Source: Streptomyces sp. A0642 (GTDB taxonomy: Bacteria > Actinomycetota > Actinomycetes > Streptomycetales > Streptomycetaceae). Taken from it: a stretch of DNA of 64,000 nucleotides. Of the stretch, positions 8,485 to 16,604 are shown in pieces. Position 1 is the stretch's first letter. The number at the start of each line of letters is the position of its first letter. Under the pieces are notes generated by a model. That model searched no databases, was not told the origin of the DNA, and worked only from the letters and a program-made list of their open reading frames with translations. The stretch lies in assembly GCF_004795105.1 (NCBI RefSeq), contig NZ_SSBL01000001.1:310001-374000 (forward strand). Reading direction: 5' to 3'. The position numbers were made by a program, and so were the translations under genes.

Positions 8485-9150
8485 TCAGCGGCGGATGAGC
8501 CTGCGGGCCGTCGCCGCCGCCACGGCGGCGGTGCGCGAGTCCACGCCGAGCTTGGCGTAGATGTGCACCAGGTGGGACTTCACCGTGGCCTGGCTGAGGA
8601 ACAGCTTCTTGCTGATCTGCAGGTTGGACAGTCCCTCTCCGACCAGCCGCAGGACCTCCAGCTCGCGCTTGGTGAGGGCCTGGGCCGGCATCCGCATGCG
8701 GTCCATCAGCCGGTGCGCCACGGCGGGCGCCAGGGCGGAGCGGCCCGCCGCCGCCGTGCGCACCGCGGCGGCCAGTTCCTCCGGCGGCGCGTCCTTGAGC
8801 AGATAGCCCGCCGCCCCGGCCTCCACCGCCGCGAGGATGTCGGCGTCGCTGTCGTACGTCGTGAGGATCAGCACCCGGGGCGCGCCCGGGGCCGCCGTGA
8901 TCGCGGCGGTGGCCTCCGAGCCGTGCAGACCCGCACCGAACTGCAGGTCCATCAGGACGACGTCGAACGCGCCGGTCGCGGCCAGGGCGACCGCCCGTTC
9001 GGCGGTGTCGGCCTCGGCGACGACGGCGAAGTCCGGCTCGGTGTCCAGGACGGCCCGCAGGCCCGCCCGTACCACCGGGTGGTCGTCGGCGAGCAGCAGC
9101 CGGATGGGCGGGGTGCCCGCCGCAGCGGTCGTGCCGGTCGGAGTGGTCAT
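8485..9150 (-). CDS. NarL/LuxR-family response regulator
   Basis: A 221-residue two-component response regulator. The receiver domain (about 17-135) has the acidic pair in LLLADDHPVV, the phospho-accepting Asp in VVLMDLQFG and the conserved Lys in YLLKDAP. The C-terminal LuxR/GerE helix-turn-helix starts at ALTKRELEVLRLVGEGLSN and includes ATVKSHLVHIYAKLG. It overlaps the sensor kinase by 4 bp (ATGA), so the pair is translationally coupled. The divergent neighbours are an ABC permease and ATPase. Such pairs often switch on an adjacent ABC exporter, and a palindrome at 10399 in the shared promoter region is a candidate binding site. Confidence 0.9.
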   Translation of the reverse strand: MTTPTGTTAAAGTPPIRLLLADDHPVVRAGLRAVLDTEPDFAVVAEADTAERAVALAATGAFDVVLMDLQFGAGLHGSEATAAITAAPGAPRVLILTTYDSDADILAAVEAGAAGYLLKDAPPEELAAAVRTAAAGRSALAPAVAHRLMDRMRMPAQALTKRELEVLRLVGEGLSNLQISKKLFLSQATVKSHLVHIYAKLGVDSRTAAVAAATARRLIRR

Positions 9151-10361
9151 GCGGCGTCCTGTCCGGTCCGGCCGTCGGCCAGGGGCAGCGGCAGGGTCAG
9201 GGCGACGGCCGTGCCCTGACCGGGCGCCGACTCGACGCTCAGGGTGCCGCCGAGCGAACGCGCCCGCGACCGCATGGCCGGCAGCCCGAAGCCGCCCGTC
9301 CCGGTGTCCGCGCTCGCGGTGCGGCCGCTGACGCCCGTGAAGCCGCAGCCGTCGTCGACCACGTCCAGCGCCACCGAGGTGCCCAGGAAGCTCAGGGTGA
9401 TCTCCGCCCGGTGCGCGGACGCGTGCTGCACCGTGTTGGCCAGTGCGGACTGAGCGGTACGCAGCAGCGCCACCTCGTAGGGAGTGGGCAGCTCCACCGG
9501 CGTGCCGCTGACGGCGCACCGCACCGTGAGGGCGGGCGTGCTCGTGCGGGCCGTCAGCCGCTCCAGGGCGGCCGCCAGGGAGCCGTTCTCCAGATCGGGC
9601 GGGGTCAGGGCGCGTACGAAACGACGGGCCTCGGCGAGATTGTCCTGAGCGGCCTCGCGTGCCTGGCGGACGTGGGCCGCGGCGGGGGCGTCCACGGGGA
9701 GGGTGCGTTCGGCGGCGCGCAGCAGCAGCTGGATGCTGGACAGGCCCTGCGCGAGGGTGTCGTGGATCTCGCGGGCCAGCCGTTCGCGCTCGGCGAGGGT
9801 CCCGGCGGTGCGCTCCGCCACGGCCAGTTCCGCACGGGTCGAGACGAGCTCCTCGATGAGTTCGCGGCGCCGCTCGCTCTCGCGGGACAGGGCGTCGTAT
9901 CCGAGGACCGTGGCGACCGCGACCGCCGCCCCGAGCAGCGGGCCGATGAACGTGCCCGGGGTGACCGGCTCGCCGTGCAGCAGGAACCCGGCGATCGCGG
10001 CAGCGGCCGTCACCCCCACGGCGGGCAGGCTCCAGCGGATCGGCAGCAGGTGCAGCTGGAGGAAGTAGAGCGGGAAGGCCAGCCACAGCGCGTCGGGCGA
10101 CAGCGCCAGCAGCACCAGCCAGAGGGCGCCCAACGCCGCGAGCCAGAGCGCCCCCGCCCGGGTCCGGGGCTGGACGGACGGGGCCGCGGCCCCCGCCACG
10201 TACACCGCGGCCAGCAGACCGGCGACCACGAGGACGGCGCCCGCGTGCGGGGCGTCGTCGCTCACGGCCTGGACGGCGGCGAGTGCCAGCAGTCCCAGCA
10301 GCAGGGCGTGCAGACACAAACGCAGCGCGGCGGCGACCGGGGGATGGACACGCGTTTCCAT
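9147..10361 (-). CDS. Membrane sensor histidine kinase (HisKA_3 type)
   Basis: A 404-residue sensor kinase, partner of the response regulator that follows it. The first 150 residues contain about five hydrophobic helices with short loops, so the sensor is largely intramembrane. The phospho-acceptor His is in LAREIHDTLAQGLSSIQ, the HisKA_3 dimerisation motif of NarL-type systems. The ATPase domain shows VVDDGCGFTG and GFGLPAMRSRARSLGGTL. The ATG at 10361 is chosen over the upstream ATG at 10406 because the latter adds a basic, non-hydrophobic extension. It is divergent from the ABC exporter genes, and the intramembrane sensor plus exporter arrangement resembles antibiotic or envelope-stress sensing systems. 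Confidence 0.87.
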   Translation of the reverse strand: METRVHPPVAAALRLCLHALLLGLLALAAVQAVSDDAPHAGAVLVVAGLLAAVYVAGAAAPSVQPRTRAGALWLAALGALWLVLLALSPDALWLAFPLYFLQLHLLPIRWSLPAVGVTAAAAIAGFLLHGEPVTPGTFIGPLLGAAVAVATVLGYDALSRESERRRELIEELVSTRAELAVAERTAGTLAERERLAREIHDTLAQGLSSIQLLLRAAERTLPVDAPAAAHVRQAREAAQDNLAEARRFVRALTPPDLENGSLAAALERLTARTSTPALTVRCAVSGTPVELPTPYEVALLRTAQSALANTVQHASAHRAEITLSFLGTSVALDVVDDGCGFTGVSGRTASADTGTGGFGLPAMRSRARSLGGTLSVESAPGQGTAVALTLPLPLADGRTGQDAA

Positions 10362-10398
10362 GATGCGTCCAGCGTAGGCGCGGGGTGCCCGGGCCCGG

Positions 10399-10414
10399 TC
10401 AATCAAAAGGTTGA
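10399..10414. promoter_or_regulatory. Palindrome in the divergent HK / ABC exporter promoter region
   Basis: TCAATC-AAAA-GGTTGA, an inverted repeat with one mismatch, in a 110-bp region between the sensor kinase and the permease gene. It is an A/T-rich island in very GC-rich DNA, suited to a response-regulator site or a core promoter. No protein contact is proven. Confidence 0.35.
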
Positions 10415-10471
10415 TGTCGGCACCGGCCCGCGGGCGATGTCCCGGCGGCCGGGGAAGCCCAGGCTGGGGTC

Positions 10472-11563
10472 ATGTTCGTCGCATGGAGAGATCTTCGCTT
10501 CGCCAAGGGCCGGTTCGCCCTCATGGGCACGGTCGTGGTCCTGATCACGCTGCTCGTGGGTCTGCTGTCCGGCCTCATGGCCGGGCTGGCCCGGGAGAAC
10601 ACCTCGGCCGTCACGGGGCTGAACGCCGACCACCTGGCGTTCGCCGCCCCGCCCGCCGGCCAGTCGGTGTCCTTCACCGGATCGGCCCTCCGGGAGAGCG
10701 CCTGGCGGAGTTGGGAGAAGCAGCCGGGGGTCACCTCGGCACAGCCGCTCGGCATCCGCACGCTGAACGCCGCCGCGGTGGCGGGGGAGCGCACGGCGGC
10801 CGTCTCGGCGTTCGGAGTCGAGCCCGGCAGCGGTCTGGCGCCCCCGGGCGCCCAGGCCGGCCCGGGCAGGGTCGTGCTCTCGGGGCAGGCCGCCGACGAG
10901 CTGTCCGTACGGGCCGGTGACCGGCTGCGGCTCGGCGGTGACGAGGTCACCGTGGCGGCGGTCGCCGGCGACGCCTCGTACAGTCATACGCCGGTCGTCT
11001 GGACCGCGCTCGCCGACTGGCAGCGGTTCGGGGCCAACGGAGAGGGCGGCGCGCAGCAGGCCACCGTGATCGCGCTGACGACCACCGAGGGGGCCGACCT
11101 GGCCGCGGGCGACCGGGCGGCGGGCACGAGCACGCGCACGCTCGACGGCTCCCTCGCCGCCATCGGCTCCTACCAGGCCGAGAACGGTTCCCTCCAGCTG
11201 ATGCGCGGCTCCCTGTTCGCCATCTCCGCCCTGGTCGTCGGCGCGTTCTTCACCGTCTGGACCATCCAGCGCAGCGGCGACGTCGCCGTACTCAAGGCCC
11301 TGGGCGCCTCCACGCCGTACCTGCTGAGGGACGCCCTCGGACAGGCGGTGGTGATGCTCGCCATCGGTGCGGGAGTGGGCACCGGACTCGCCTCCGGCAT
11401 CGGCGCACTGGTCAGCGGCGGCGCCGTTCCCTTCGTCCTCGACGCGGCGACCGTCCTGGTCCCGGCCGCCGTGATGATCGCCCTCGGCGCTGCCGGGGCG
11501 GCCCTGTCCATCCGGCGGATCACCGCCGTCGACCCGCTCACCGCCCTGGGGAGCGCACGGTGA
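10472..11563 (+). CDS. ABC exporter permease (FtsX/MacB family)
   Basis: A 363-residue permease with the MacB/FtsX layout. It has an N-terminal transmembrane helix (about 16-38), an extracytoplasmic domain of about 190 residues, and three C-terminal helices (about 245-267, 290-312 and 325-345) of the FtsX domain. It ends with SIRRITAVDPLTALGSAR, a typical family tail. It should work with the ATPase at 11667. The start is the ATG at 10472; only a weak purine stretch precedes it. The substrate is unknown. The divergent NarL-type two-component pair suggests induction by an envelope-acting compound. Confidence 0.87.
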   Translation: MFVAWRDLRFAKGRFALMGTVVVLITLLVGLLSGLMAGLARENTSAVTGLNADHLAFAAPPAGQSVSFTGSALRESAWRSWEKQPGVTSAQPLGIRTLNAAAVAGERTAAVSAFGVEPGSGLAPPGAQAGPGRVVLSGQAADELSVRAGDRLRLGGDEVTVAAVAGDASYSHTPVVWTALADWQRFGANGEGGAQQATVIALTTTEGADLAAGDRAAGTSTRTLDGSLAAIGSYQAENGSLQLMRGSLFAISALVVGAFFTVWTIQRSGDVAVLKALGASTPYLLRDALGQAVVMLAIGAGVGTGLASGIGALVSGGAVPFVLDAATVLVPAAVMIALGAAGAALSIRRITAVDPLTALGSAR

Positions 11564-11600
11564 CCCCGCACGCCCACGCGCCCGAGCACCGCCCTGCCGC

Positions 11601-11682
11601 CGCTCACATCCTCCCGGAGCGGCCGATGACCACCCTGCTCCCGCTCACCCCGTCCCGGAGTGCCCGATGACCCTCACGCTCA
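11601..11682 (+). repeat. Two tandem 41-bp repeats, each with an SD and an ATG
   Basis: Copies at 11601-11641 and 11642-11682 match at about 31 of 41 positions. Each contains CCCGGAG, a 6-nt spacer and an ATGAC start. The second copy provides the start of the ABC ATPase gene; the first creates an upstream start at 11626. Confidence 0.7.
11626..11670 (+). CDS. 14-codon upstream ORF coupled to the ABC ATPase
   Basis: ATG at 11626 with the same CCCGGAG ribosome binding site and spacing as the ATPase gene. It encodes MTTLLPLTPSRSAR and stops at TGA 11668-11670, which overlaps the ATPase ATG (ATGA). It is too short to be a conserved protein. Its likely effect is translational coupling, or simply a by-product of the local 41-bp duplication. 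Whether it is translated is unknown. Confidence 0.35.
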   Translation: MTTLLPLTPSRSAR

Positions 11683-12350
11683 CCGATGTGACCCTCACCT
11701 ACCCCGACGGCGACGGACGGATCACCGCCCTGGACCGGATCGCGCTCGACGTGCCCGCGGGCACGCTCACCGCCGTGGTCGGCCCCTCCGGTTCCGGCAA
11801 GTCGAGCCTGCTCGCCGTGGCGGCCACGCTCGTGACTCCGGACGAGGGAGCGGTCGTGGTCGCCGGTACGCACACCGGGGGGCTCGGCCGCGCGGACAAG
11901 GCGGCGCTGCGCCGCGAACGGATCGGCATCGTCTTCCAGCAGCCGAACCTGCTGCCGTCGCTGACAGCCGCCGAACAGCTCCAGCTCATGACGCACCTGA
12001 GGGGCCGGGCCGCGCGGGCGGCCGGTGTCCGTGCGCGGGAGCTTCTCGACGCCGTCGGCCTCGCCGACAAGGCGGACCGCAGGCCCCACCAGCTCTCGGG
12101 CGGCCAGCGTCAGCGGGTCAACATCGCGCGGGCCCTGATGAACGACCCGGCGGTCCTGCTCGTCGACGAGCCGACCAGCGCCCTGGACCACGAACGGGGG
12201 GCCGCGGTGCTCGATCTCCTCGTCTCGCTGACCCGGCAGCGCTCCACGGCGACCGTCATCGTCACCCACGACCGGGGGCATCTGGACCGGATGGACCGGA
12301 CCGTCACGATGCGCGACGGCAGGCTGACCGCCCCCGCGCTGAACGCCTGA
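11667..12350 (+). CDS. ABC exporter ATP-binding protein (MacB/LolD type)
   Basis: A 227-residue single-domain ATPase for the permease encoded just upstream. It has Walker A GPSGSGKSS at about 36-44, a Q-loop in FQQPNLLPS, the signature LSGGQRQRVNIARAL, Walker B VLLVDEPTSALD and the switch His in VIVTHDRGHLDR. Length and motifs fit the LolD/MacB exporter class. The 103-bp gap to the permease contains a duplicated initiation region and a short upstream ORF whose stop overlaps this ATG. The product should sit on the inner face of the membrane with FtsX-type permease subunits. Confidence 0.92.
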   Translation: MTLTLTDVTLTYPDGDGRITALDRIALDVPAGTLTAVVGPSGSGKSSLLAVAATLVTPDEGAVVVAGTHTGGLGRADKAALRRERIGIVFQQPNLLPSLTAAEQLQLMTHLRGRAARAAGVRARELLDAVGLADKADRRPHQLSGGQRQRVNIARALMNDPAVLLVDEPTSALDHERGAAVLDLLVSLTRQRSTATVIVTHDRGHLDRMDRTVTMRDGRLTAPALNA

Positions 12351-12430
12351 CCGCCCTCGCGCTGACGCCCGGCCGTACCAGGAGCCCTGACCGCCCGGCC
12401 GTACCCGCCTGACCGCGCCGGCCTGACCGA
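12347..12430 (+). repeat. Degenerate CTGACCG-containing repeats after the ABC ATPase
   Basis: CTGAC(C)GCCCGGCCGTACC occurs at 12362-12379 and, with one extra C, at 12387-12405. Further CTGACCG copies flank it. The stretch begins in the stop region of the ATPase and looks like local slippage-type duplication with no coding frame. Confidence 0.5.
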
Positions 12431-12511
12431 CCCCGGCCCGAACTGAGCCGCCCCACCGCCCCGCCCCGACCGCCCCCGCCCCGAGGCTCGGAGGGCGGGG
12501 GATACGGCGAA

Positions 12512-12546
12512 GGGGTGGTCCGGAGCATGACGCCCCGGACCACCCC
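12512..12546. terminator. Bidirectional hairpin terminator between ABC ATPase and IclR gene
   Basis: A 12-bp perfect stem, GGGGTGGTCCGG at 12512-12523 paired with 12535-12546, with an 11-nt loop. It lies between convergent genes, 12 bp from the regulator stop. Confidence 0.8.
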
Positions 12547-12558
12547 TCCCTTCCTGTC

Positions 12559-13359
12559 TCAGCTCGCAGACCCGCTGCTGGCCAGCGCCTCGGACAGTTC
12601 CTTCGCGGCCTGCTGGAGGATCGGCACGATGCGCTCGGTGGCCGCCTCGGTCACCCGGCCCGCCGGTCCGGAGATCGAAATGGCCGCGGAGGTGGGGGAG
12701 TTGGGGACCGAGACCGCCAGGCAGCGAACCCCTATCTCCTGCTCGTTGTCGTCCACCGCGTAGCCCACCCGGCGGACCTGCTCCAGGGCGTCCAGGAAAC
12801 CGTCCGGGGTGGTGATCGTCTTCTCGGTGGCGGCCGGCATGCCGGTGCGCGCGAGCAGGGCCCGTACCTCGTCCGCCGGGGTGTGCGCCAGCAGCGCCTT
12901 GCCGACGCCGGTGGAGTGCGGCAGCACCCGGCGGCCGACCTCGGTGAACATGCGCATCGAGTGCTTGGAGGGCACCTGGGCCACGTACACGATCTCGTCG
13001 CCGTCGAGGAGTGCCATGTTGGCCGTCTCGCCGGTCTCCTCGACCAGCCGGGCCAGATACGGGCGGGCCCAGGTGCCGAGCAGCCGCGCGGCGGATTCGC
13101 CGAGCCGGATCAGGCGCGGGCCCAGCGCGTAGCGCCGGTTGGGCTGCTGGCGTACGTAGCCGCACACCACGAGCGTGCGCATCAGCCGGTGGATGGTGGG
13201 CAGGGGAAGGCCGCTGCTCGCGGAGAGCTCGCTCAGGCCGACCTCGCCCCCCGCATCGGCCATCCGCTCCAGCAGATCGAAGGCACGCTCTAGGGACTGC
13301 ACACCGCCGCTGGAACCGGCGGGCTTGGAGTCGGAAGTGCTGGCGTGGGACGGCGGCAC
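12559..13359 (-). CDS. allR: IclR-family transcriptional regulator (AllR-like)
   Basis: A 266-residue IclR-family repressor. The N-terminal winged helix covers about 20-85 (QSLERAFDLLERM through PTIHRLMRTLVVCGYVRQ). The effector-binding domain follows, including LLAHTPADEVRALL and DNEQEIGVRCLAVSVPNS. The start is taken as the GTG at 13359, which has AAGGA upstream; an ATG at 13389 is also in frame. It is divergent from allantoinase, the arrangement of the AllR regulator in Streptomyces coelicolor, where AllR represses allantoin genes. The palindromes at 13647 and 7234 are its most likely targets. The gene symbol is an inference from context. Confidence 0.82.
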   Translation of the reverse strand: MPPSHASTSDSKPAGSSGGVQSLERAFDLLERMADAGGEVGLSELSASSGLPLPTIHRLMRTLVVCGYVRQQPNRRYALGPRLIRLGESAARLLGTWARPYLARLVEETGETANMALLDGDEIVYVAQVPSKHSMRMFTEVGRRVLPHSTGVGKALLAHTPADEVRALLARTGMPAATEKTITTPDGFLDALEQVRRVGYAVDDNEQEIGVRCLAVSVPNSPTSAAISISGPAGRVTEAATERIVPILQQAAKELSEALASSGSAS

Positions 13360-13684
13360 GTCAACGGTCCTTTCGAAGCGGAAGGGCAAGGCAGCAGCCT
13401 ACCGGGCACTTCCCGATCGGCCCACTGTCGCAGGGGCGCCGTCCTGGCCGGTCAGGGCTCGTTTGTCCGGCTCTCCGGGGGCGGTCCGGCGGTCCGTGCG
13501 GTGCCGCGTGGGCCTATTCTACATTCCGCCATCCGAAATAAGCCTTTTACTTTGTGGAAACCTACAGTCGGGGTCGCGACTGGTCGGCTGGACGGGCCGA
13601 GCGGAGGATGAGGTCTTGACGGGGCGCACTCCCGAGTGAAGACTCCTTCAACAGTTCGTTGAATTCATGAGGTGGGGAGCACGG
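13360..13684. promoter_or_regulatory. Divergent allR-allB control region (325 bp)
   Basis: Non-coding region between the divergent regulator and allantoinase. The middle, around 13515-13565, is an A/T-rich island with ATTCCGCCATCCGAAAT and TTTTACTTTGTGGAAAC, loosely like IclR-type half sites. A perfect palindrome at 13647-13663 lies close to the allB start. No terminator or small gene is seen. Confidence 0.6.
13647..13663. promoter_or_regulatory. Perfect palindrome upstream of allB (AllR operator candidate)
   Basis: TTCAAC-AGTTC-GTTGAA, perfect 6-bp arms, ending 21 bp before the allB GTG. It lies in the leader, where a bound repressor could block transcription. A 13/17 match is found upstream of aceB. 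Confidence 0.6.
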
Positions 13685-15028
13685 GTGTCCGGTACGGACG
13701 TGAAGCTGGTACTGCGCTCGACGCGCGTCGTCACCCCGGAGGGCACACGGCCCGCCGCGGTCCACGTCGCCGGCGGGACGATCGACGCGGTCCTGCCCTA
13801 TGACGCCGAGGCGCCGGAGGGCGCCCGGGTCGAGGACCTCGGTGACGACGTCCTGCTGCCCGGGCTCGTGGACACGCACGTCCATGTGAACGACCCAGGC
13901 CGCAGCGAGTGGGAGGGCTTCTACACGGCGACCCGCGCCGCCGCGGCCGGCGGGATCACCACGCTGCTCGACATGCCGCTCAACTCCCTCCCGCCGACCA
14001 CCACCGTCGAGCACCTGCGCGTCAAGCAGCAGGTGGCGGCCCCCAAGGTGCACGTCGACACCGGCTTCTGGGGCGGCGCCGTCCCCTCGAACGTCAAGGA
14101 TCTGCGCCCGCTGTACGAGGCCGGGGTCTTCGGCTTCAAGTGCTTCCTCTCGCCCTCCGGCGTGGAGGAGTTCCCCGAACTCGACCAGGAGCAGCTGGCC
14201 CGGTCGATGGCCGAGATCGCGGGCTTCGGCGGCCTCCTGATCGTGCACGCCGAGGACCCGCACCACCTGGCGGCCGCCCCGCAGCGCGGCGGCCCCGCCT
14301 ACGCGGACTTCCTCGCCTCCCGGCCGCGCGACGCCGAGAACACCGCGATCGAAGGGCTCATCGGCCACGCCAAGCGGCTGAACGCCCGGGTCCACGTCCT
14401 CCACCTCTCGTCCAGTGACGCCCTGCCGCTGATCGCCGCCGCCAAGCGCGAGGGCGTCCGCGTCACCGTCGAGTCCTGCCCGCACTTCCTCACCCTCACC
14501 GCCGAGGAAGTCCCCGACGGGGCCACCGAGTTCAAGTGCTGCCCGCCCATCCGCGAGGCGGCCAACCAGGACGCGCTGTGGCAGGGGCTCGCCGACGGCA
14601 CCATCGACTGCATCGTCTCCGACCACTCGCCCTGCACCACCGACCTCAAGACGCCGGACTTCGCCTCCGCCTGGGGCGGTATCTCCTCCCTCCAGCTCGG
14701 CCTGCCCGCCATCTGGACCGAGGCGCGCAGGCGCGGCCACTCCCTCGACGACGTCGCCCGCTGGATGTCGGCCGCCCCCGCCGCACTGGCCGGACTGCAC
14801 CACAAGGGCGCGATCGAGCCCGGGCGCGACGCCGACTTCGCGGTCCTCGCGCCCGACGCGACCTTCACCGTCGACCCGGCCGAACTCTTCCACCGCAACC
14901 AGGTCACCGCCTACGCCGGACGGACCCTGCACGGCGTCGTGCGCTCCACCTGGCTGCGGGGCGTGCGCATCGCCGCCGAAGGCGTCCTCGCCGAGCCCAC
15001 CGGCCGCCTCCAGACAAGGAACAACTGA
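13685..15028 (+). CDS. allB: Allantoinase
   Basis: Hydrolyses allantoin to allantoate in purine-ring breakdown. The 447-residue protein is a cyclic amidohydrolase. Metal ligands are visible: THVH with H65 and H67, the carboxylated Lys in [10 protein letters not shown] (K152), H188 in IVHAEDP, H240 in VLHLSS and D313 in SDHSPC. The start is taken as the GTG at 13685, 5 nt after GGGGAG. An ATG at 13667 is in frame but lacks an SD and would add six residues. Allantoicase follows after 2 bp, so both are co-transcribed. Control is probably by the divergent IclR protein through the palindrome at 13647. Confidence 0.95.
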   Translation: MSGTDVKLVLRSTRVVTPEGTRPAAVHVAGGTIDAVLPYDAEAPEGARVEDLGDDVLLPGLVDTHVHVNDPGRSEWEGFYTATRAAAAGGITTLLDMPLNSLPPTTTVEHLRVKQQVAAPKVHVDTGFWGGAVPSNVKDLRPLYEAGVFGFKCFLSPSGVEEFPELDQEQLARSMAEIAGFGGLLIVHAEDPHHLAAAPQRGGPAYADFLASRPRDAENTAIEGLIGHAKRLNARVHVLHLSSSDALPLIAAAKREGVRVTVESCPHFLTLTAEEVPDGATEFKCCPPIREAANQDALWQGLADGTIDCIVSDHSPCTTDLKTPDFASAWGGISSLQLGLPAIWTEARRRGHSLDDVARWMSAAPAALAGLHHKGAIEPGRDADFAVLAPDATFTVDPAELFHRNQVTAYAGRTLHGVVRSTWLRGVRIAAEGVLAEPTGRLQTRNN

Positions 15029-15030
15029 CC

Positions 15031-16146
15031 ATGACGGCGATACCGCACTTCACCGGCGACGCGAACCCGTACGGCGGCGGCGACCCCTACGCCGACTACC
15101 GCACCGCCGACTTCCCCTTCACCCACCTCGTCGACCTCGCCGACCGTCGGCTCGGCGCGGGCGTGATCGCCGCCAACGACGAGTTCTTCGCGGAGCGCGA
15201 GAACCTGCTGAAGCCGGAGCCCGCCCACTTCGACCCCGAGCGCTTCGGGCACAAGGGCAAGATCATGGACGGCTGGGAGACGCGCCGCCGCCGGGGGGTG
15301 AGCGCCGCTCGGCCCCACCCGGCGGACGAGGACCACGACTGGGCGCTGGTCCGCCTCGGCGCACCCGGCATCGTGCGCGGGATCGTCGTCGACACCGCCC
15401 ACTTCCGCGGCAACTACCCGCAGGCGGTCTCCGTCGAAGCCGTCTCCCTGCCCGGATCGCCGTCCCCCGAGGACCTCTGCGCGCCCGACGTGAAGTGGAC
15501 GACCCTCGTACCCCGTACGGCGGTCGGCGGCCACGCCGCCAACGGCTTCACCGTCGACGCGGCGCAGCGCTTCACCCACCTCCGCGTCAGCCAGCACCCC
15601 GACGGGGGCCTCGCCCGGCTCCGGGTGTACGGCGAGGTGGCCCCGGACCCCGCCTGGCTGACGGCGCTCGGGACCTTCGACCTGGTCGCGCTGGAGAACG
15701 GCGGCCGGGTCGAGGACGCGTCCGACCGCTTCTACTCCCCGGCGACGAACACCATCCAGCCCGGCCGCTCCCACAAGATGGACGACGGCTGGGAGACCCG
15801 GCGCCGGCGCGACCGGGGCAACGACTGGATCCACTACCACCTGGTCGAAGAGGCGGAGATCCGTGCCGCCGAGATCGACACCGCGTACCTGAAGGGCAAC
15901 TCGGCGGGCTGGGCGAGCCTTTCGGTCCGCGATACGGCGGGCGGCGCGTGGACCGAGATGCTGCCCAGGACCCGGCTGCAACCCGACACCAACCACCGCT
16001 TCGTCCTGCCGGAGGCCGTACGGGCCGCCGAGGTCCGCATCGACATCTACCCGGACGGCGGCATCTCGCGGCTGCGCCTCTTCGGCTCGCTGACCGGACA
16101 GGGCGCCGCGCGGCTGGCCGCCCGCCACGTCGAACTGGGCGGCTGA
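15031..16146 (+). CDS. alc: Allantoicase
   Basis: Hydrolyses allantoate to ureidoglycolate and urea, the next step after allantoinase. The 371-residue protein contains the two tandem allantoicase repeats: GHKGKIMDGWETRRRRG (about 75-91) and its partner SHKMDDGWETRRRRDRGND (about 248-266). Each is followed by a DTA(H/Y)(F/L)(R/K)GN segment. The ATG at 15031 follows allB by 2 bp. Ureidoglycolate decays or is cleaved to glyoxylate, which malate synthase (aceB at 5455) can use. No ureidoglycolate lyase gene is visible in the window. A strong hairpin follows 45 bp after the stop. Confidence 0.94.
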   Translation: MTAIPHFTGDANPYGGGDPYADYRTADFPFTHLVDLADRRLGAGVIAANDEFFAERENLLKPEPAHFDPERFGHKGKIMDGWETRRRRGVSAARPHPADEDHDWALVRLGAPGIVRGIVVDTAHFRGNYPQAVSVEAVSLPGSPSPEDLCAPDVKWTTLVPRTAVGGHAANGFTVDAAQRFTHLRVSQHPDGGLARLRVYGEVAPDPAWLTALGTFDLVALENGGRVEDASDRFYSPATNTIQPGRSHKMDDGWETRRRRDRGNDWIHYHLVEEAEIRAAEIDTAYLKGNSAGWASLSVRDTAGGAWTEMLPRTRLQPDTNHRFVLPEAVRAAEVRIDIYPDGGISRLRLFGSLTGQGAARLAARHVELGG

Positions 16147-16190
16147 GCCGCACCCTGCCGAGGACTGTCCGTATTCGGGCGATACCGTAG

Positions 16191-16221
16191 GGATGCGGGA
16201 ACTGTCCGGGTTCCCGCATCC
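16191..16221 (+). terminator. 12-bp hairpin between alc and the monooxygenase gene
   Basis: GGATGCGGGAAC at 16191-16202 pairs perfectly with 16210-16221, with a 7-nt loop. It is 45 bp after the alc stop and 15 bp before the next ATG, so it could end the alc transcript or act as an attenuator or leader structure for the next gene. Confidence 0.65.
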
Positions 16222-16236
16222 CCCACAGGAGTCTTC

Positions 16237-16566
16237 ATGATCTTCATCGCCGTCAGGTTCACCGTGCGCACCGCCGAGCGGGACAACTGGCTGCCGGCCG
16301 TCGAGGACTTCACCCTCGCCACCCGGCAGGAGCCCGGCAACGTGTTCTTCGACTGGTCCTACAGCGTCGAGAACCCGGACCAGTTCGTGCTGCTGGAGGC
16401 GTTCGCGTCCCCCGAGGCCGGTGAGGCCCACGTGCGGTCGGCGCACTTCGCCGCGGCGATGGACACGATGGCGGACCTGGTGGCGGAGGTGCCCGAGATC
16501 ATCAACGTCGAGGTGCCGGGCGAGGGCTGGTCCCGCATGGCGGAGCTGCAGCCGCGGTCCAGCTGA
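16237..16566 (+). CDS. Antibiotic-biosynthesis-monooxygenase-fold protein (YgiN-like)
   Basis: A 109-residue protein of the ABM/quinol monooxygenase fold, a dimeric ferredoxin-like alpha/beta barrel. Typical family features are the IFIAVRFTVRTAERDNWL first strand, EPGNVFFDWSYSVENPDQFVLLEAFASPEAGEAH, and a conserved His in HVRSAHFAAAM. The ATG at 16237 is preceded by AGGAG. Members oxidise quinols or aromatic intermediates without cofactors, and many have unknown substrates. A strong hairpin separates it from alc, so it is probably not part of the allantoin operon. Confidence 0.78.
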   Translation: MIFIAVRFTVRTAERDNWLPAVEDFTLATRQEPGNVFFDWSYSVENPDQFVLLEAFASPEAGEAHVRSAHFAAAMDTMADLVAEVPEIINVEVPGEGWSRMAELQPRSS

Positions 16567-16604
16567 GACGCGCGGGCGGTCCGCCGCCCCGCTCACCCCC
16601 TCCT

